In this document: in pieces, positions 50,248 to 58,671 of the stretch
Position numbering within the stretch: position 1 is the stretch's first letter
Layout: each line of letters begins with the position of its first letter
Source of the DNA: DTBU01 sp964568845
GTDB lineage: Archaea > Thermoproteota > CALKCG01 > B24
DNA length: 64,000 bases
NCBI GenBank assembly: GCA_964568845.1
Contig: CAZMSC010000005.1
Coordinates: 1-64,000 of the forward strand
Reading direction: 5' to 3'
The notes under the pieces: generated by a model
Told to the model about the DNA's origin: nothing
The model's database searches: none
Seen by the model: only the letters and a program-made list of their open reading frames with translations
Translations under genes and position numbers: made by a program

Positions 50248-50807
50248 CCTTTCACGAAAAGCCTATACTTGGGGTTTTCTTCCATAAGCTCCTCTAAAAT
50301 TCTCTTCGTTAAAAGTTTAACGGGGTCTGGTATTCCAGTCCGCTCTTTTACATCTTTAAAGGATTTAAAAGGGCTTATACTCCTCTCCCTCAATATGGAT
50401 AACATGTACTTCTTCCCCACACCTGGTATCAACTCTAAAGCATGCATCCTAGGACTTATGGGTTGAGATTTGTTGAAGAACTCTACAAACTCCTTCTCAT
50501 TATCGGCTACTATCTTCTCTATTATTTCCGGGAGTTCTGCTTGAGCTGGTCCGGAAAGCTCATGGTAACTTAACCGTCCGGTTACAAACGCGATTTTACT
50601 TTCGGGTCCTCTGCTTAACGCCACTCTTTCGCCTACAGTCACGGAGATGTTCTTTTTAAGAACAGCCTCCAATAGCGTAAAATATTTCTCACCTATAATC
50701 TCCACTGTGTTGCCTACAAGTTGAACCATTTTCGGAGCCCTTCTAGAAGGATATGGAAGGATATTTAATATGTAACCGTAGTCCTCGTAGGTCTTTTGAT
50801 ACTTCAT
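50244..50807 (-). CDS. DUF655 family RNA-associated protein
   Basis: About 187 residues. Archaeal DUF655: N-terminal OB-like part (TYEDYGYILNILPYPSRR, VGERVALSRGPESKIAFVTG) and a helix-hairpin-helix part (HALELIPGVGKKYMLSILRE). It is found almost always between rpo4 and rsmA in archaea and is thought to bind RNA or DNA; its function is unknown. ATG at 50807 or 50813 is preferred to a GTG at 50819, because GAGGTG serves as the ribosome site. Ends with a 4-nt overlap into rsmA. Confidence 0.9.
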   Translation of the reverse strand: MKYQKTYEDYGYILNILPYPSRRAPKMVQLVGNTVEIIGEKYFTLLEAVLKKNISVTVGERVALSRGPESKIAFVTGRLSYHELSGPAQAELPEIIEKIVADNEKEFVEFFNKSQPISPRMHALELIPGVGKKYMLSILRERSISPFKSFKDVKERTGIPDPVKLLTKRILEELMEENPKYRLFVKG

Positions 50808-50844
50808 TAGCATTAACACCTCTAATTTTAAGTATTCAGATAAT

Positions 50845-51195
50845 TCAGATAGGCTTTTGAAGTCTATACTCGTTTAGTAATTCTAGCATCTTCTTAAGCT
50901 GAGAAGCCGTTACAAGTTTACCCTTTAACCCAGTAAAGAAAATCCTGAGCTCTTCAATGCTTTCAGGCATAACATTAACGATTTGTACAGCCCTATCACG
51001 TTCAATATTGAATTCTTCAATCAATCTATTAATAAGTTCAGAAGCTTTCGAAGGATCTACTTTAGTCATTTTACGTACATACTCTAAAACTCTAGCTTGG
51101 AAAGGGCTGGGATTTTTTATATCCTTAAATATACCGTAGACCTCAGCTATAGTTACATCTACCTCTTTAATTTTTTTGATAACCATCCCCTCCAC
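50845..51195 (-). CDS. rpo4: DNA-directed RNA polymerase subunit Rpo4 (F)
   Basis: 116 residues; with Rpo7 it forms the polymerase stalk. The helical HRDC-like part includes KNPSPFQARVLEYVRKMTK, SELINRLIEEFNIERDRAVQ and IVNVMPESIEELRIFFTG. Follows L21e (18 nt) and precedes DUF655, the conserved archaeal order. The start is ATG at 51195, with another ATG three codons on. Confidence 0.92.
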   Translation of the reverse strand: MEGMVIKKIKEVDVTIAEVYGIFKDIKNPSPFQARVLEYVRKMTKVDPSKASELINRLIEEFNIERDRAVQIVNVMPESIEELRIFFTGLKGKLVTASQLKKMLELLNEYRLQKPI

Positions 51196-51213
51196 CCATA
51201 TCTTAACCGAGTA

Positions 51214-51516
51214 TTAATGAATCAGTGCTTTCAAGTGCTCCGGCCTAACTATAAGCGTCTTCTCCACACTTCCATCAATCATTTTTAAGATATAAGCCCT
51301 TCCTCTTTTTCCAACGATAACTCCGACCTTACCATGATACCTCCTGTGAGGCATACCCTTATGGATGCTCGGATTTATATCCACTACGACAGATTCGTTT
51401 AGCTTATAGTTGCGAAGAATAGAAGTTACTTTAAGCGGGTTCTCATCTCCCCTAAGACGTAAAAGCTTTCTTGTTTTTCTTCTAAACCCCTTAGAAGCCG
51501 TTAAAAACCCCCCTTT
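51214..51516 (-). CDS. rpl21e: 50S ribosomal protein L21e, no usable start in frame
   Basis: About 100 codons, open from an in-frame stop at 51517-51519 to TAA at 51214. The protein is unmistakable: SKGFRRKTRKLLR, NPSIHKGMPHRRYHGKVGVI and VGKRGRAYILKM, LIVRPEHL. But between the in-frame stop and the conserved SKGFRR block there is no ATG, GTG or TTG. A TTG lies at 51519-51521 in a frame that becomes correct if one base is removed from the run of six G or five T just after it, giving MKRGFLTASKGFRR. A promoter (51547-51560) sits where a leaderless start at that TTG would be expected. Assembly error or true frameshift; the location before rpo4 is the standard one. Confidence 0.85.
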   Translation of the reverse strand, partial: KGGFLTASKGFRRKTRKLLRLRGDENPLKVTSILRNYKLNESVVVDINPSIHKGMPHRRYHGKVGVIVGKRGRAYILKMIDGSVEKTLIVRPEHLKALIH

Positions 51517-51546
51517 TCAATTGTTTTTTGATAATAAAATCCACCC

Positions 51547-51560
51547 TTTTAAGTATTTTC
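51547..51560 (-). promoter_or_regulatory. TATA box before rpl21e
   Basis: ATACTTAAAAGGG-like stretch on the minus strand about 30 nt before the TTG at 51521, so the superoperon from L21e down can be started here as well as from srp54. Confidence 0.5.
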
Positions 51561-51627
51561 CTCAGTTATTGGCTTTGGCTTTAGCATTTTAATCTGATAC
51601 TTAATCGATGAATAAATTACGCACGGC

Positions 51628-52971
51628 TCATGGGACGTTAGAGCCTAATAGCCTTCCCGTCCTTAATAAACCCCGTCTACCACGCATAGTTTTCAGAAGT
51701 TTAACTGTCTGCTCATAGTATTTAACCAGGTCTTTTACGTCTCTCTCAGTAACCCCAGCACCGCGGGCTATCCTACGTATTCTTGAGGAGTTCAAGATTT
51801 TAGGGTTTAATCTTTCCTCTTTAGTCATAGACTCTATTATGGCTTTCCACTTATCCATCTTACCCTCAACTTCTTCAAGAGACTCATTTGGAAGACTGTA
51901 GGCAAAGCCTGGTAAGTGGCTTACGATGGATTTAAGTGGCCCCATTTTTCTTAAACTCTCCATCTGTTTATAGAGCTCTTCGAGAGTGAACTTTCCAGTT
52001 AGAACCTCCTTGGCCTCTTTTTCAGAGACTTTAACTTCAGCTTGTTTAAACTTCTCTATAAGTCCTTCGATGTCTCCAAACCCAAGCAATCTAGCTACAA
52101 ACCTTCTAGGATTAAATACTTCTAAATCTTCGATTTTTTCACCAACACCTATAAGCCTTATAGGTGCTCCTGTAGCAGCTATAGCCGATAAAGCCCCTCC
52201 TCCACGTGCAGACCCATCCATTTTAGTCAATATTATGGAGCCAACCTTAACGGCTTCATGGAACGCTTTAGCCTGATTATATGCCTGTTGCCCTATCGTA
52301 GCGTCAACCGTCAGGATGACCTCATCGGGCTTTATAGTCTCGTAAAGTTCTCTCACCTCCCTCATAAGCGACTCTTCATCTTTATGTCTTCCAGCGGTAT
52401 CTATGATTACAAGCTCCCGTTTGGCATCATGGAAGAATCTCAAACCGTTTAACGATATTTTAACAGGGTCTTTCTCATTTGGCTCTCCATATACTGGTAT
52501 TTTGACCATGTCGCCTAGCTGTTTGAGTTGCTGGTATGCCCCTGGCCTGTAAACGTCTGCGCATATGAGTCCGGTTCTAACCCCCCTCTTCTGATAGTAA
52601 AAGGCGAGTTTGCAAGCAGTTGTAGTTTTACCCGAGCCCTGTAAGCCAACGAGCATATAAACATTCATCTTACCCTGTTTCATCGAGAAGGGTGGGACGC
52701 CTTCTCCTCCTAAAAGCTTCACAATTTCATCGTATACTATTTTCACGAGATATTCTCTCTCCGTAAAACCCGGCGGCGGCTTCTCATTTAAAGCTCTGCT
52801 TTCAACTCTCTTTGCAAGGTCTATTACGAGCTCAACTTGAACATCAGCTTGAAGAAGACTTCTAACAAGGTCGTTTACGAGGCTTCTGATAAGATCCCTA
52901 TCGACTTTAGGGGCTTTTAAAACTCTATTTAAAGCATCTCTGAGAGATCTTCCAAGGCTTTCAAGAGTCAA
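51628..52971 (-). CDS. srp54: signal recognition particle 54 kDa protein
   Basis: 447 residues, full length. N domain (1-85), G domain with GTP motifs GLQGSGKTTTACKL, DVYRPGAYQQLK, IDTAGRHKDE, TKMDGSARGGG, and M domain (about 300-447) with GMG-like FKQAEVKV and the RNA-binding IRRIARGAGVTERDV. Binds signal sequences on the ribosome and delivers them to FtsY. Start is TTG at 52971 with a TATA box about 35 nt upstream. First gene of the minus-strand block, with 111 nt to rpl21e. Confidence 0.97.
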   Translation of the reverse strand: MTLESLGRSLRDALNRVLKAPKVDRDLIRSLVNDLVRSLLQADVQVELVIDLAKRVESRALNEKPPPGFTEREYLVKIVYDEIVKLLGGEGVPPFSMKQGKMNVYMLVGLQGSGKTTTACKLAFYYQKRGVRTGLICADVYRPGAYQQLKQLGDMVKIPVYGEPNEKDPVKISLNGLRFFHDAKRELVIIDTAGRHKDEESLMREVRELYETIKPDEVILTVDATIGQQAYNQAKAFHEAVKVGSIILTKMDGSARGGGALSAIAATGAPIRLIGVGEKIEDLEVFNPRRFVARLLGFGDIEGLIEKFKQAEVKVSEKEAKEVLTGKFTLEELYKQMESLRKMGPLKSIVSHLPGFAYSLPNESLEEVEGKMDKWKAIIESMTKEERLNPKILNSSRIRRIARGAGVTERDVKDLVKYYEQTVKLLKTMRGRRGLLRTGRLLGSNVP

Positions 52972-53000
52972 GACTCTTCTTCAGAAACTATGATACGTTT

Positions 53001-53014
53001 CTTAAAATAAACCT
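53001..53014 (-). promoter_or_regulatory. TATA box of srp54
   Basis: AGGTTTATTTTAAG on the minus strand, 30-43 nt before the TTG start at 52971. Confidence 0.45.
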
Positions 53015-53065
53015 TTGCCATTTTCCGCGTAAAGCCTTTTTAGATAGTCTTCATACAAGATTAAC

Positions 53066-53133
53066 TAGCGGCTGTGATGAGTCAAAGTTACTGTGAGAGG
53101 TCTATGAGCGGAAGGCATTTGTCTGAGCCGCTA
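53066..53133 (+). ncRNA. box C/D guide sRNA
   Basis: 68 nt in the srp54-GH4 intergenic region. A perfect 7-bp terminal stem, TAGCGGC (53066-53072) with GCCGCTA (53127-53133), brackets a consensus box C GTGATGA (53074-53080) and box D CTGA (53123-53126). Internal D'-like CTGT (53091-53094) and C'-like TATGAG (53103-53108) boxes divide two guide regions of about 10 and 14 nt. The size and layout are those of archaeal C/D sRNAs, which direct 2'-O-methylation of rRNA or tRNA with L7Ae, Nop5 and fibrillarin. The targets were not identified. Confidence 0.75.
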
Positions 53134-53154
53134 TTGACCTAAAGTCTTCGAAAG

Positions 53155-53165
53155 GCTTATAATAC
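53155..53165 (+). promoter_or_regulatory. TATA box of the second GH4 gene
   Basis: GCTTATAATAC about 29 nt before the ATG at 53189, giving a nearly leaderless mRNA. Confidence 0.55.
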
Positions 53166-53188
53166 TTCTTAGTAACCTATTTTCAACT

Positions 53189-54511
53189 ATGGGCTTTAAA
53201 ATAACCATCATAGGTGGTGGAAGCAGTACTTTCACACCTCAACTCATGAGGCTCTTTATAGAGTCTAAGCTTCTACAGGATAGTACGATATGTCTAATGG
53301 ATATAGACGAGCATAGGCTTAACGTGATGTTTCAACTCTCCCGAAGGCTGATTGAGAAGACCAATTCCCCACTCAAAGTCGAGGCGACAACGAATAGGGT
53401 GGAGTCTCTAACAGACGCCGACTTCGTTATAACTGCCATAGCGGTTGGCGGTTTAAAGGCTTGGGAGTACGATATAGAGATACCTGCAAAATATGGGGTT
53501 TACATGTCTGTATGCGATTCAGTGGGTCCAGGTGGTATAATGCGTGCTTTCCGCCACGTACCAGTTTTAGTCGAAATGGTAAAGGAATTAGAGGAAGCTT
53601 CTCCGAAGGCTTGGGTCTTCAATTATACAAACCCCGTGCCTACCAATTGCATGGCTATGGTCAAGAATTCAAAAGTAAAGGTTATAGGTCTTTGTACATG
53701 CTCCTCAATACCATCTAATCCAAACTATCTAGCTGAAATAGTCGGTGTAGAACCTGAGAGTATTCTAACCCCAGCACCAGCTGCTGGTATAAACCACTGT
53801 GCAGCCATATTGAGCTTAAAGCTCAAAGATGGTAGAGATGCCTTCCAGCTGGTAAAGGAAAGGTCCTCAAATCCAATTGTGAAACTTTTTCTAGAAAACT
53901 ATGGGATACTACCGTACTGCTGGTCCCATTGGACTGAGTTTTTCCCGTTTCTATGCGATTTAGAAGAGGAGTATAAAGGTAGGCTACAGGGACTTAGAAT
54001 GAAGTTTGGCTTAGTCGTTCACGATATGGCTGAGGAGCAGAAGAGAACTGCCAAATGGGAAAAGCTTGTAGAAGATATGGCAATCGGGGTAAGGGACTTA
54101 AGCCTCGACTTATTGCCCAGTGGGGAAGCGGTGTTAGTGGTGGATATAATTGAGGCCCTTGTAGAGAATAAGAATGAAGTCTATGTAGTTAATACTCTCA
54201 ATAGAGGTGCGATAGAAAACCTACCCTTCGATGCGATTGTAGAAGTGTCCTCTGTTGTAGGAGGCTATGGGGTGATCCCAATGCATGTGGGCATGCTCCC
54301 ACCGCCTCTAGCGGCTGTTTTAAACAACCACGTTGAAGTTCAGAGACTTACAGTTGAAGCAGCTTTAACTGGTGATAGAAGTTTAGCGTTTCAAGCACTT
54401 CTTCAAGATCCCCAAGTAGCAGCGAAACTAAAGCCGGATGAAGTCGATAGGCTCCTCGACGACCTGCTTAATGTTCATGCACAGTATTTACCGCACTTCT
54501 TTAAAAAGTAG
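53189..54511 (+). CDS. glycoside hydrolase family 4 enzyme, second paralogue
   Basis: 440 residues. Rossmann start ITIIGGGSSTFTPQLM, CDSVGPGGIMR, VFNYTNPVPTN, and the metal-site His in AAGINHCAAI. The motif with the metal-binding Cys reads GLCTCSSIPSN, so the usual His of the C-H-S motif (kept in the paralogue at 7726-9030) is Thr here; the substrate branch is therefore different or unusual. NAD+ and Mn2+ use are expected. It stands far from the sugar cluster, next to the C/D RNA, with its own promoter. Confidence 0.88.
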   Translation: MGFKITIIGGGSSTFTPQLMRLFIESKLLQDSTICLMDIDEHRLNVMFQLSRRLIEKTNSPLKVEATTNRVESLTDADFVITAIAVGGLKAWEYDIEIPAKYGVYMSVCDSVGPGGIMRAFRHVPVLVEMVKELEEASPKAWVFNYTNPVPTNCMAMVKNSKVKVIGLCTCSSIPSNPNYLAEIVGVEPESILTPAPAAGINHCAAILSLKLKDGRDAFQLVKERSSNPIVKLFLENYGILPYCWSHWTEFFPFLCDLEEEYKGRLQGLRMKFGLVVHDMAEEQKRTAKWEKLVEDMAIGVRDLSLDLLPSGEAVLVVDIIEALVENKNEVYVVNTLNRGAIENLPFDAIVEVSSVVGGYGVIPMHVGMLPPPLAAVLNNHVEVQRLTVEAALTGDRSLAFQALLQDPQVAAKLKPDEVDRLLDDLLNVHAQYLPHFFKK

Positions 54512-54568
54512 CACCCTTCAATTTTTTATAGAAAAGTTTTAAGCTGACCACCTCTACAATAGAGGTTA

Positions 54569-54727
54569 ATGTCTTCGGGTGAGATATTTTACAGGTGTTT
54601 TAAATGCGGTGCTTTAATACCATACGGGCGAATGAAGGTGAGCCCAGATCTTAAGTGTCCCGAATGTGGATGTAAAATCTTAACTAAGGTAAGGCCGTGG
54701 GTCGTTAAAAAGGTAAAAGCCATTTAG
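54569..54727 (+). CDS. rpo12: DNA-directed RNA polymerase subunit Rpo12 (P)
   Basis: 52 residues. Zinc ribbon with FYRCFKCGALIPYGR and LKCPECGCKILTK, ending RPWVVKKVKAI, the typical archaeal RpoP form. It bridges Rpo3 and Rpo10 in the polymerase. ATG at 54569, preceded by TAGAGGTT as ribosome site. It lies just before glycyl-tRNA synthetase, 81 nt away. Very short, so easily missed. Confidence 0.9.
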   Translation: MSSGEIFYRCFKCGALIPYGRMKVSPDLKCPECGCKILTKVRPWVVKKVKAI

Positions 54728-54808
54728 TCGTTTGCATACCAACCGTTTTTTCTGAAGAAAGAATAATATAGGCTATTGTATATGTTATATTCTACGGTGG
54801 AAATATCC

Positions 54809-56557
54809 ATGAATTCTAAAGTGGACAAGTATGAGAAGGTGCTTAAGCTCGCTAAGAGCCGAGGCTTCTTCTGGGAAGCCTTTGAAATCTACGGTGGTGT
54901 TAGCGGTTTTCTAGACTTCGGCCCTCTGGGAGTCCTACTTAAACGTAAGATTTCAGACATGTGGATTAAATGGTTTGTAAAAAGTGAAGGATTTGTAGAA
55001 GTTGAAACACCAGTAGTAAACCCTGAAGTAGTTTTTAAAGCATCGGGTCATATTGACAGTTTCAAAGAGCCAGCTTTCAGATGTCTGAATTGTAATAGAC
55101 GTTTCAGAGCAGACCACTTAGTTGAAGAAGCATTGAGCTTAAGTAGCATTGAAGTGGAAAATATGGATTTGAAGGCCCTTCAAAAGCTCGCCTTAGATAG
55201 AGGCTTGAAATGCCTCGAGTGTGGAGGCGAGCTGAGTGAACCGTACTACTTTACTACGATGTTTAAGACGTTTATAGGACCATACATGGAAGACGTCGGC
55301 TATGGTAGACCTGAAGCCGCCCAAGGCATGTTTCTAGCATTCAGAAGGGTCTTAGATTTAAAACGTGGAAAACTTCCATTTGCTATAGCTCAAGTCGGTA
55401 AAGTGTTGAGAAATGAAATATCGCCGAGGCAGGGGCCGATACGTTTGAGAGAGTTTACCATAATGGAGCTTGAACTCTTCATAGACCCCGATGATTCCAA
55501 GTGCCCGAGAATAAGTGAAGTTGAGAATGAGCGTCTAAGAATAGTGCCCGGTGAGGCTAGGGTGAAGGGCTCTGAAGAGCCTTTAGAGCTTACGGTTAGG
55601 GAGTACCTAGATAGAGGTCTTATAGGTATGGAGTGGCTCGCGTACTTCATGGTTAGAGCTAAGCGGTTTATGGAGCATCTCGGTATTCCCCACAACCGTC
55701 AGAGGTTTGTGGAGAAGCTTCCCTGGGAGAGGGCGCATTATTCTTCTCAAGGATTCGACCAAGAAATATTCCTCGATAGATGGGGCTGGGTTGAGGTTTC
55801 AGGTCACAATTATAGGACGGACTACGACTTGAAGAGACATATGGAGTATAGTGGGGTTGATATGACAGTTTACAAACAATTCGAAAAGCCTGCTAGCGTT
55901 AAGAAGATTCAGGTAGAGCCTGTATACGAGACCATACGTAGGGATTTTGGAGAAAACTCTGATGCTGTTGTAAAGCTGATAATGAGTACTAACCCTGAAG
56001 TTTTGACCGAGAGTTTGGCTAATAGTAGTGTGGTTAGGCTTGGAGACTACCTGATTAAACCCGAACACGTTAAAATAAGTGAGCTTATAGTTGAAGAAAA
56101 AGGTAGGAGATTCATACCTCACGTTATAGAGCCTAGTTTCGGCTTGGAAAGAGTTTTCTACGCAGTTTTGGAGTATGCTTATACTGAACATGAAGGAAGG
56201 GCTATTCTAAAACTTCCTACAGCTGTGGCACCGATACAGATAGCCGTGTATCCGCTCGTCACTAAAGATGGCATTCCAGAGAAGGCTTTAGAAGTCTATA
56301 GGCGTCTCTTAAAATCCGACTTCGACGTATACTACGACGACTCCGGCTCAATAGGTAGAAGATACGTCAGATCCGATGAAATGGGTATACCGTTAGCATT
56401 AACCGTAGACTATCAAACCCTTCAAGATAACACAGTCACATTGAGAAATAGAGATAGCTGGAGGCAAGTCAGAACGAATCTTAATGGCATTGAAAATAAG
56501 CTCAGGAGCTTCTTCGCTGGTGAAGTCCCATTTGAAACTCTAGGTGAACCTGTTTGA
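54809..56557 (+). CDS. glyS: glycyl-tRNA synthetase (class II, archaeal/eukaryotic type)
   Basis: 582 residues. Charges tRNA-Gly. Class II motifs: motif 1 region VEVETPVVNPEVVFKASGH, motif 2 QVGKVLRNEISPRQGPIRLR with REFTIMELE, motif 3 IEPSFGLERVFYAVLEY; C-terminal anticodon-binding domain from about 480 (VAPIQIAVYPLV). A zinc-like Cys cluster FRCLNCNRRF and LKCLECGGEL lies in the insert. ATG at 54809 fits the family start; a TTG 11 codons earlier is possible. Overlaps endA by 4 nt. Confidence 0.96.
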   Translation: MNSKVDKYEKVLKLAKSRGFFWEAFEIYGGVSGFLDFGPLGVLLKRKISDMWIKWFVKSEGFVEVETPVVNPEVVFKASGHIDSFKEPAFRCLNCNRRFRADHLVEEALSLSSIEVENMDLKALQKLALDRGLKCLECGGELSEPYYFTTMFKTFIGPYMEDVGYGRPEAAQGMFLAFRRVLDLKRGKLPFAIAQVGKVLRNEISPRQGPIRLREFTIMELELFIDPDDSKCPRISEVENERLRIVPGEARVKGSEEPLELTVREYLDRGLIGMEWLAYFMVRAKRFMEHLGIPHNRQRFVEKLPWERAHYSSQGFDQEIFLDRWGWVEVSGHNYRTDYDLKRHMEYSGVDMTVYKQFEKPASVKKIQVEPVYETIRRDFGENSDAVVKLIMSTNPEVLTESLANSSVVRLGDYLIKPEHVKISELIVEEKGRRFIPHVIEPSFGLERVFYAVLEYAYTEHEGRAILKLPTAVAPIQIAVYPLVTKDGIPEKALEVYRRLLKSDFDVYYDDSGSIGRRYVRSDEMGIPLALTVDYQTLQDNTVTLRNRDSWRQVRTNLNGIENKLRSFFAGEVPFETLGEPV

Positions 56558-57114
56558 AAGTCTTTATAGCGACCGCCACCTTAGCTGGCGATAGGCTCAT
56601 AGTTTGGAATCCTGAAGAAGGGTCGAGGCTCTACAAGCTCGGCTTTTATGGCAAACCGGTGGGTATAAGCAAGCCTAAAACACCTGAGTTCGACAAACCT
56701 TTAATACTCGACCTCTTAGAGGGGACGTATTTGCTAGAGAAGGGGATTATAAGAGTCTTAGATCAATTGACAAGTTTAGAGCTTACGTTGGAAGGCATGA
56801 AAAAATACGGTAGAATCGCTATAGAGGGATTTGATGAAAAATACCTCGTATACCGAGATTTAAGAGATAGAGGTTACGTGGTGACTACAGGTATAAAGTT
56901 TGGCTCAGACTTCGCAGTCTATAGGAAGGGACCAGGTATAGATCATGCCCCATACATCGTTCAAGTTAAAAGACCGGATGAAGCTATAAGTGCTACTGAA
57001 ATCGTTAGATCTGGCAGATTAGCTACGACGGTTAGAAAGAGGTTTATAGTAGCCATACCTAAACTTGCCGAAAACAGGGTCGTATATTTGGTGTTTAGCT
57101 GGTTTAAGGCTTAG
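56554..57114 (+). CDS. endA: tRNA-splicing endonuclease, catalytic subunit
   Basis: 186 residues. The catalytic triad is visible: Tyr in FAVYRKGPG, His in GIDHAPYIVQV and Lys in TTVRKRFIVAI. Cuts tRNA introns at bulge-helix-bulge sites, leaving 2',3'-cyclic phosphate. The start TTG overlaps the glyS stop (TTGA). It needs the structural subunit at 38472-39023, which lacks the His. The core of its C-terminal domain, YLVYRDLRDRGYVVTTG, is nearly the same as in that partner, showing old duplication. Confidence 0.93.
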   Translation: MKVFIATATLAGDRLIVWNPEEGSRLYKLGFYGKPVGISKPKTPEFDKPLILDLLEGTYLLEKGIIRVLDQLTSLELTLEGMKKYGRIAIEGFDEKYLVYRDLRDRGYVVTTGIKFGSDFAVYRKGPGIDHAPYIVQVKRPDEAISATEIVRSGRLATTVRKRFIVAIPKLAENRVVYLVFSWFKA

Positions 57115-57163
57115 CCTCTACATGTTTTCCATTTCTACAACATAGATTCGTAAGGTATAGATC

Positions 57164-58483
57164 ATGGATGTTACACTGCATATAGGCTTTGACGATACCG
57201 ACTCCCTACGTGGTGGGTGTACGACGTATGTAGCTGCCGTGCTCGTTGAAAAGCTTGCAAAGTTGAATGTAGAGTTTCAAGACTATCCCGCATTGATTAG
57301 GTTAAACCCAAACATCCCGTGGAAAACCAGGGGAAACGGTGCCATTGCGTTAAGAGTTAAAACTGAAGTCGAGCATAGTGATAAGGTTAAGTTTGAAGTG
57401 TTACATACGGTTGAAGAGCTCTCTCAATCAGATGATGTTGACCCAGCTGTAGTCTTCCTAAGCGGAGCTGTTCCAGATAAGGTTAAGTTGTTCTCTAAAA
57501 TGGCTTTATATGATTTTCTAAACGTAGACTTTGCTTTAAAAACCGCTGGTGAGTGTGGAGTTGAAGTCTTTGCAAGTAAAAGCCTTAAAGGAGTTATAGG
57601 AGCGTTAGCTGCCGTGGGTGAGGAACTTCAGGGCGACTACACCTACGAGCTTTTAACATATAGAACTATCAGCTACAGAGGTACACCTAGAACAGTCTCT
57701 GTTGAAAGTGTAGTTTTAATGGATAAGATTACAAGCCCTATGACTTTCAACAATCTAGACTATGAAACTGGACGTATACTTATAACCCCTAGGGGTCCGG
57801 ATCCAGTTTTATACGGGATTAGAGGTGAAGACCCAACCGTGCTTCTAAAAGCCATGAAGATCGTTGAAGTTCACGAGCCCATAGAGCGTTGGGTCATGTT
57901 TAGAACAAACCAGGGTACCGACGCTCATCTTAAATGGGTGGAAGATCCTAAAGAAGTTAAACCATATCGGGCAATAGCATTTAAAGCAATAGTCTGCGGG
58001 AAACCTTATGTGATACCCGGTGGGCATGTAATATTTAAAGTAGATTTTAAAGGTGAAGTTTTCGACTGTGCTGCCTATGAACCCACTGGCGGTTTTAGAG
58101 AGACTGTTAAAAAGCTTATTCCTGGCGATGTGGTGGAAGTCTATGGTGGTGTTAGACCTTTAAACGGCGTTGTAACGATAAACATTGAAAAAATAAGGAT
58201 AGTGTCGCTCGCTAGGGAAGTTAAATATTTCAATCCTAAATGTCCTAGGTGTAGTTCAACTATGAAGTCTATGGGTCGTGCTAAGGGGTTTAGGTGTGAA
58301 AAATGCAGCTTTAGAGATTCGAATGCGCATAAGCTGGAGTTTGAAATACCTAGAAGTATTAAACCGGGTTTATACATTCCTCCTCCTAGAGCTCAACGTC
58401 ACCTTACGAAGCCTTATTCAAGATACGGTTTGGAGAAGAAAAACGCTAGATACGAGTTTATAGAACCTTGGCATATACCGTGA
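57164..58483 (+). CDS. tiaS: tRNA(Ile2) 2-agmatinylcytidine synthetase TiaS
   Basis: 439 residues. Adds agmatine to C34 of the CAU anticodon tRNA-Ile so it reads AUA. Typical start LHIGFDDTDSLRGGCTTYVA, then ALIRLNPNIPWKTRGNGAIA, GVIGALAAVG, the kinase-like middle GPDPVLYGIRGEDP, an OB part (YRAIAFKAIVCGKPYVIPGG) and a C-terminal zinc ribbon NPKCPRCSSTMKSM and FRCEKCSF. Follows endA with 49 nt, probably one unit of tRNA processing genes. Confidence 0.95.
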   Translation: MDVTLHIGFDDTDSLRGGCTTYVAAVLVEKLAKLNVEFQDYPALIRLNPNIPWKTRGNGAIALRVKTEVEHSDKVKFEVLHTVEELSQSDDVDPAVVFLSGAVPDKVKLFSKMALYDFLNVDFALKTAGECGVEVFASKSLKGVIGALAAVGEELQGDYTYELLTYRTISYRGTPRTVSVESVVLMDKITSPMTFNNLDYETGRILITPRGPDPVLYGIRGEDPTVLLKAMKIVEVHEPIERWVMFRTNQGTDAHLKWVEDPKEVKPYRAIAFKAIVCGKPYVIPGGHVIFKVDFKGEVFDCAAYEPTGGFRETVKKLIPGDVVEVYGGVRPLNGVVTINIEKIRIVSLAREVKYFNPKCPRCSSTMKSMGRAKGFRCEKCSFRDSNAHKLEFEIPRSIKPGLYIPPPRAQRHLTKPYSRYGLEKKNARYEFIEPWHIP

Positions 58484-58671
58484 ACGGTACTTTTAAACGT
58501 CTTAATTGACTTATGGCTTAAGCATTATATTTTCCAAGAAATTTCAAAACTCTACCTGTCAATGTCTAATTGTAATCACAGTTAATATTCTCTATATGTG
58601 CTTCAATTTTTTAAACCCTAAAAAGATAAACACTTATATTAGACGTTTGAAGCCGGAGGGTGGAGGAAATT

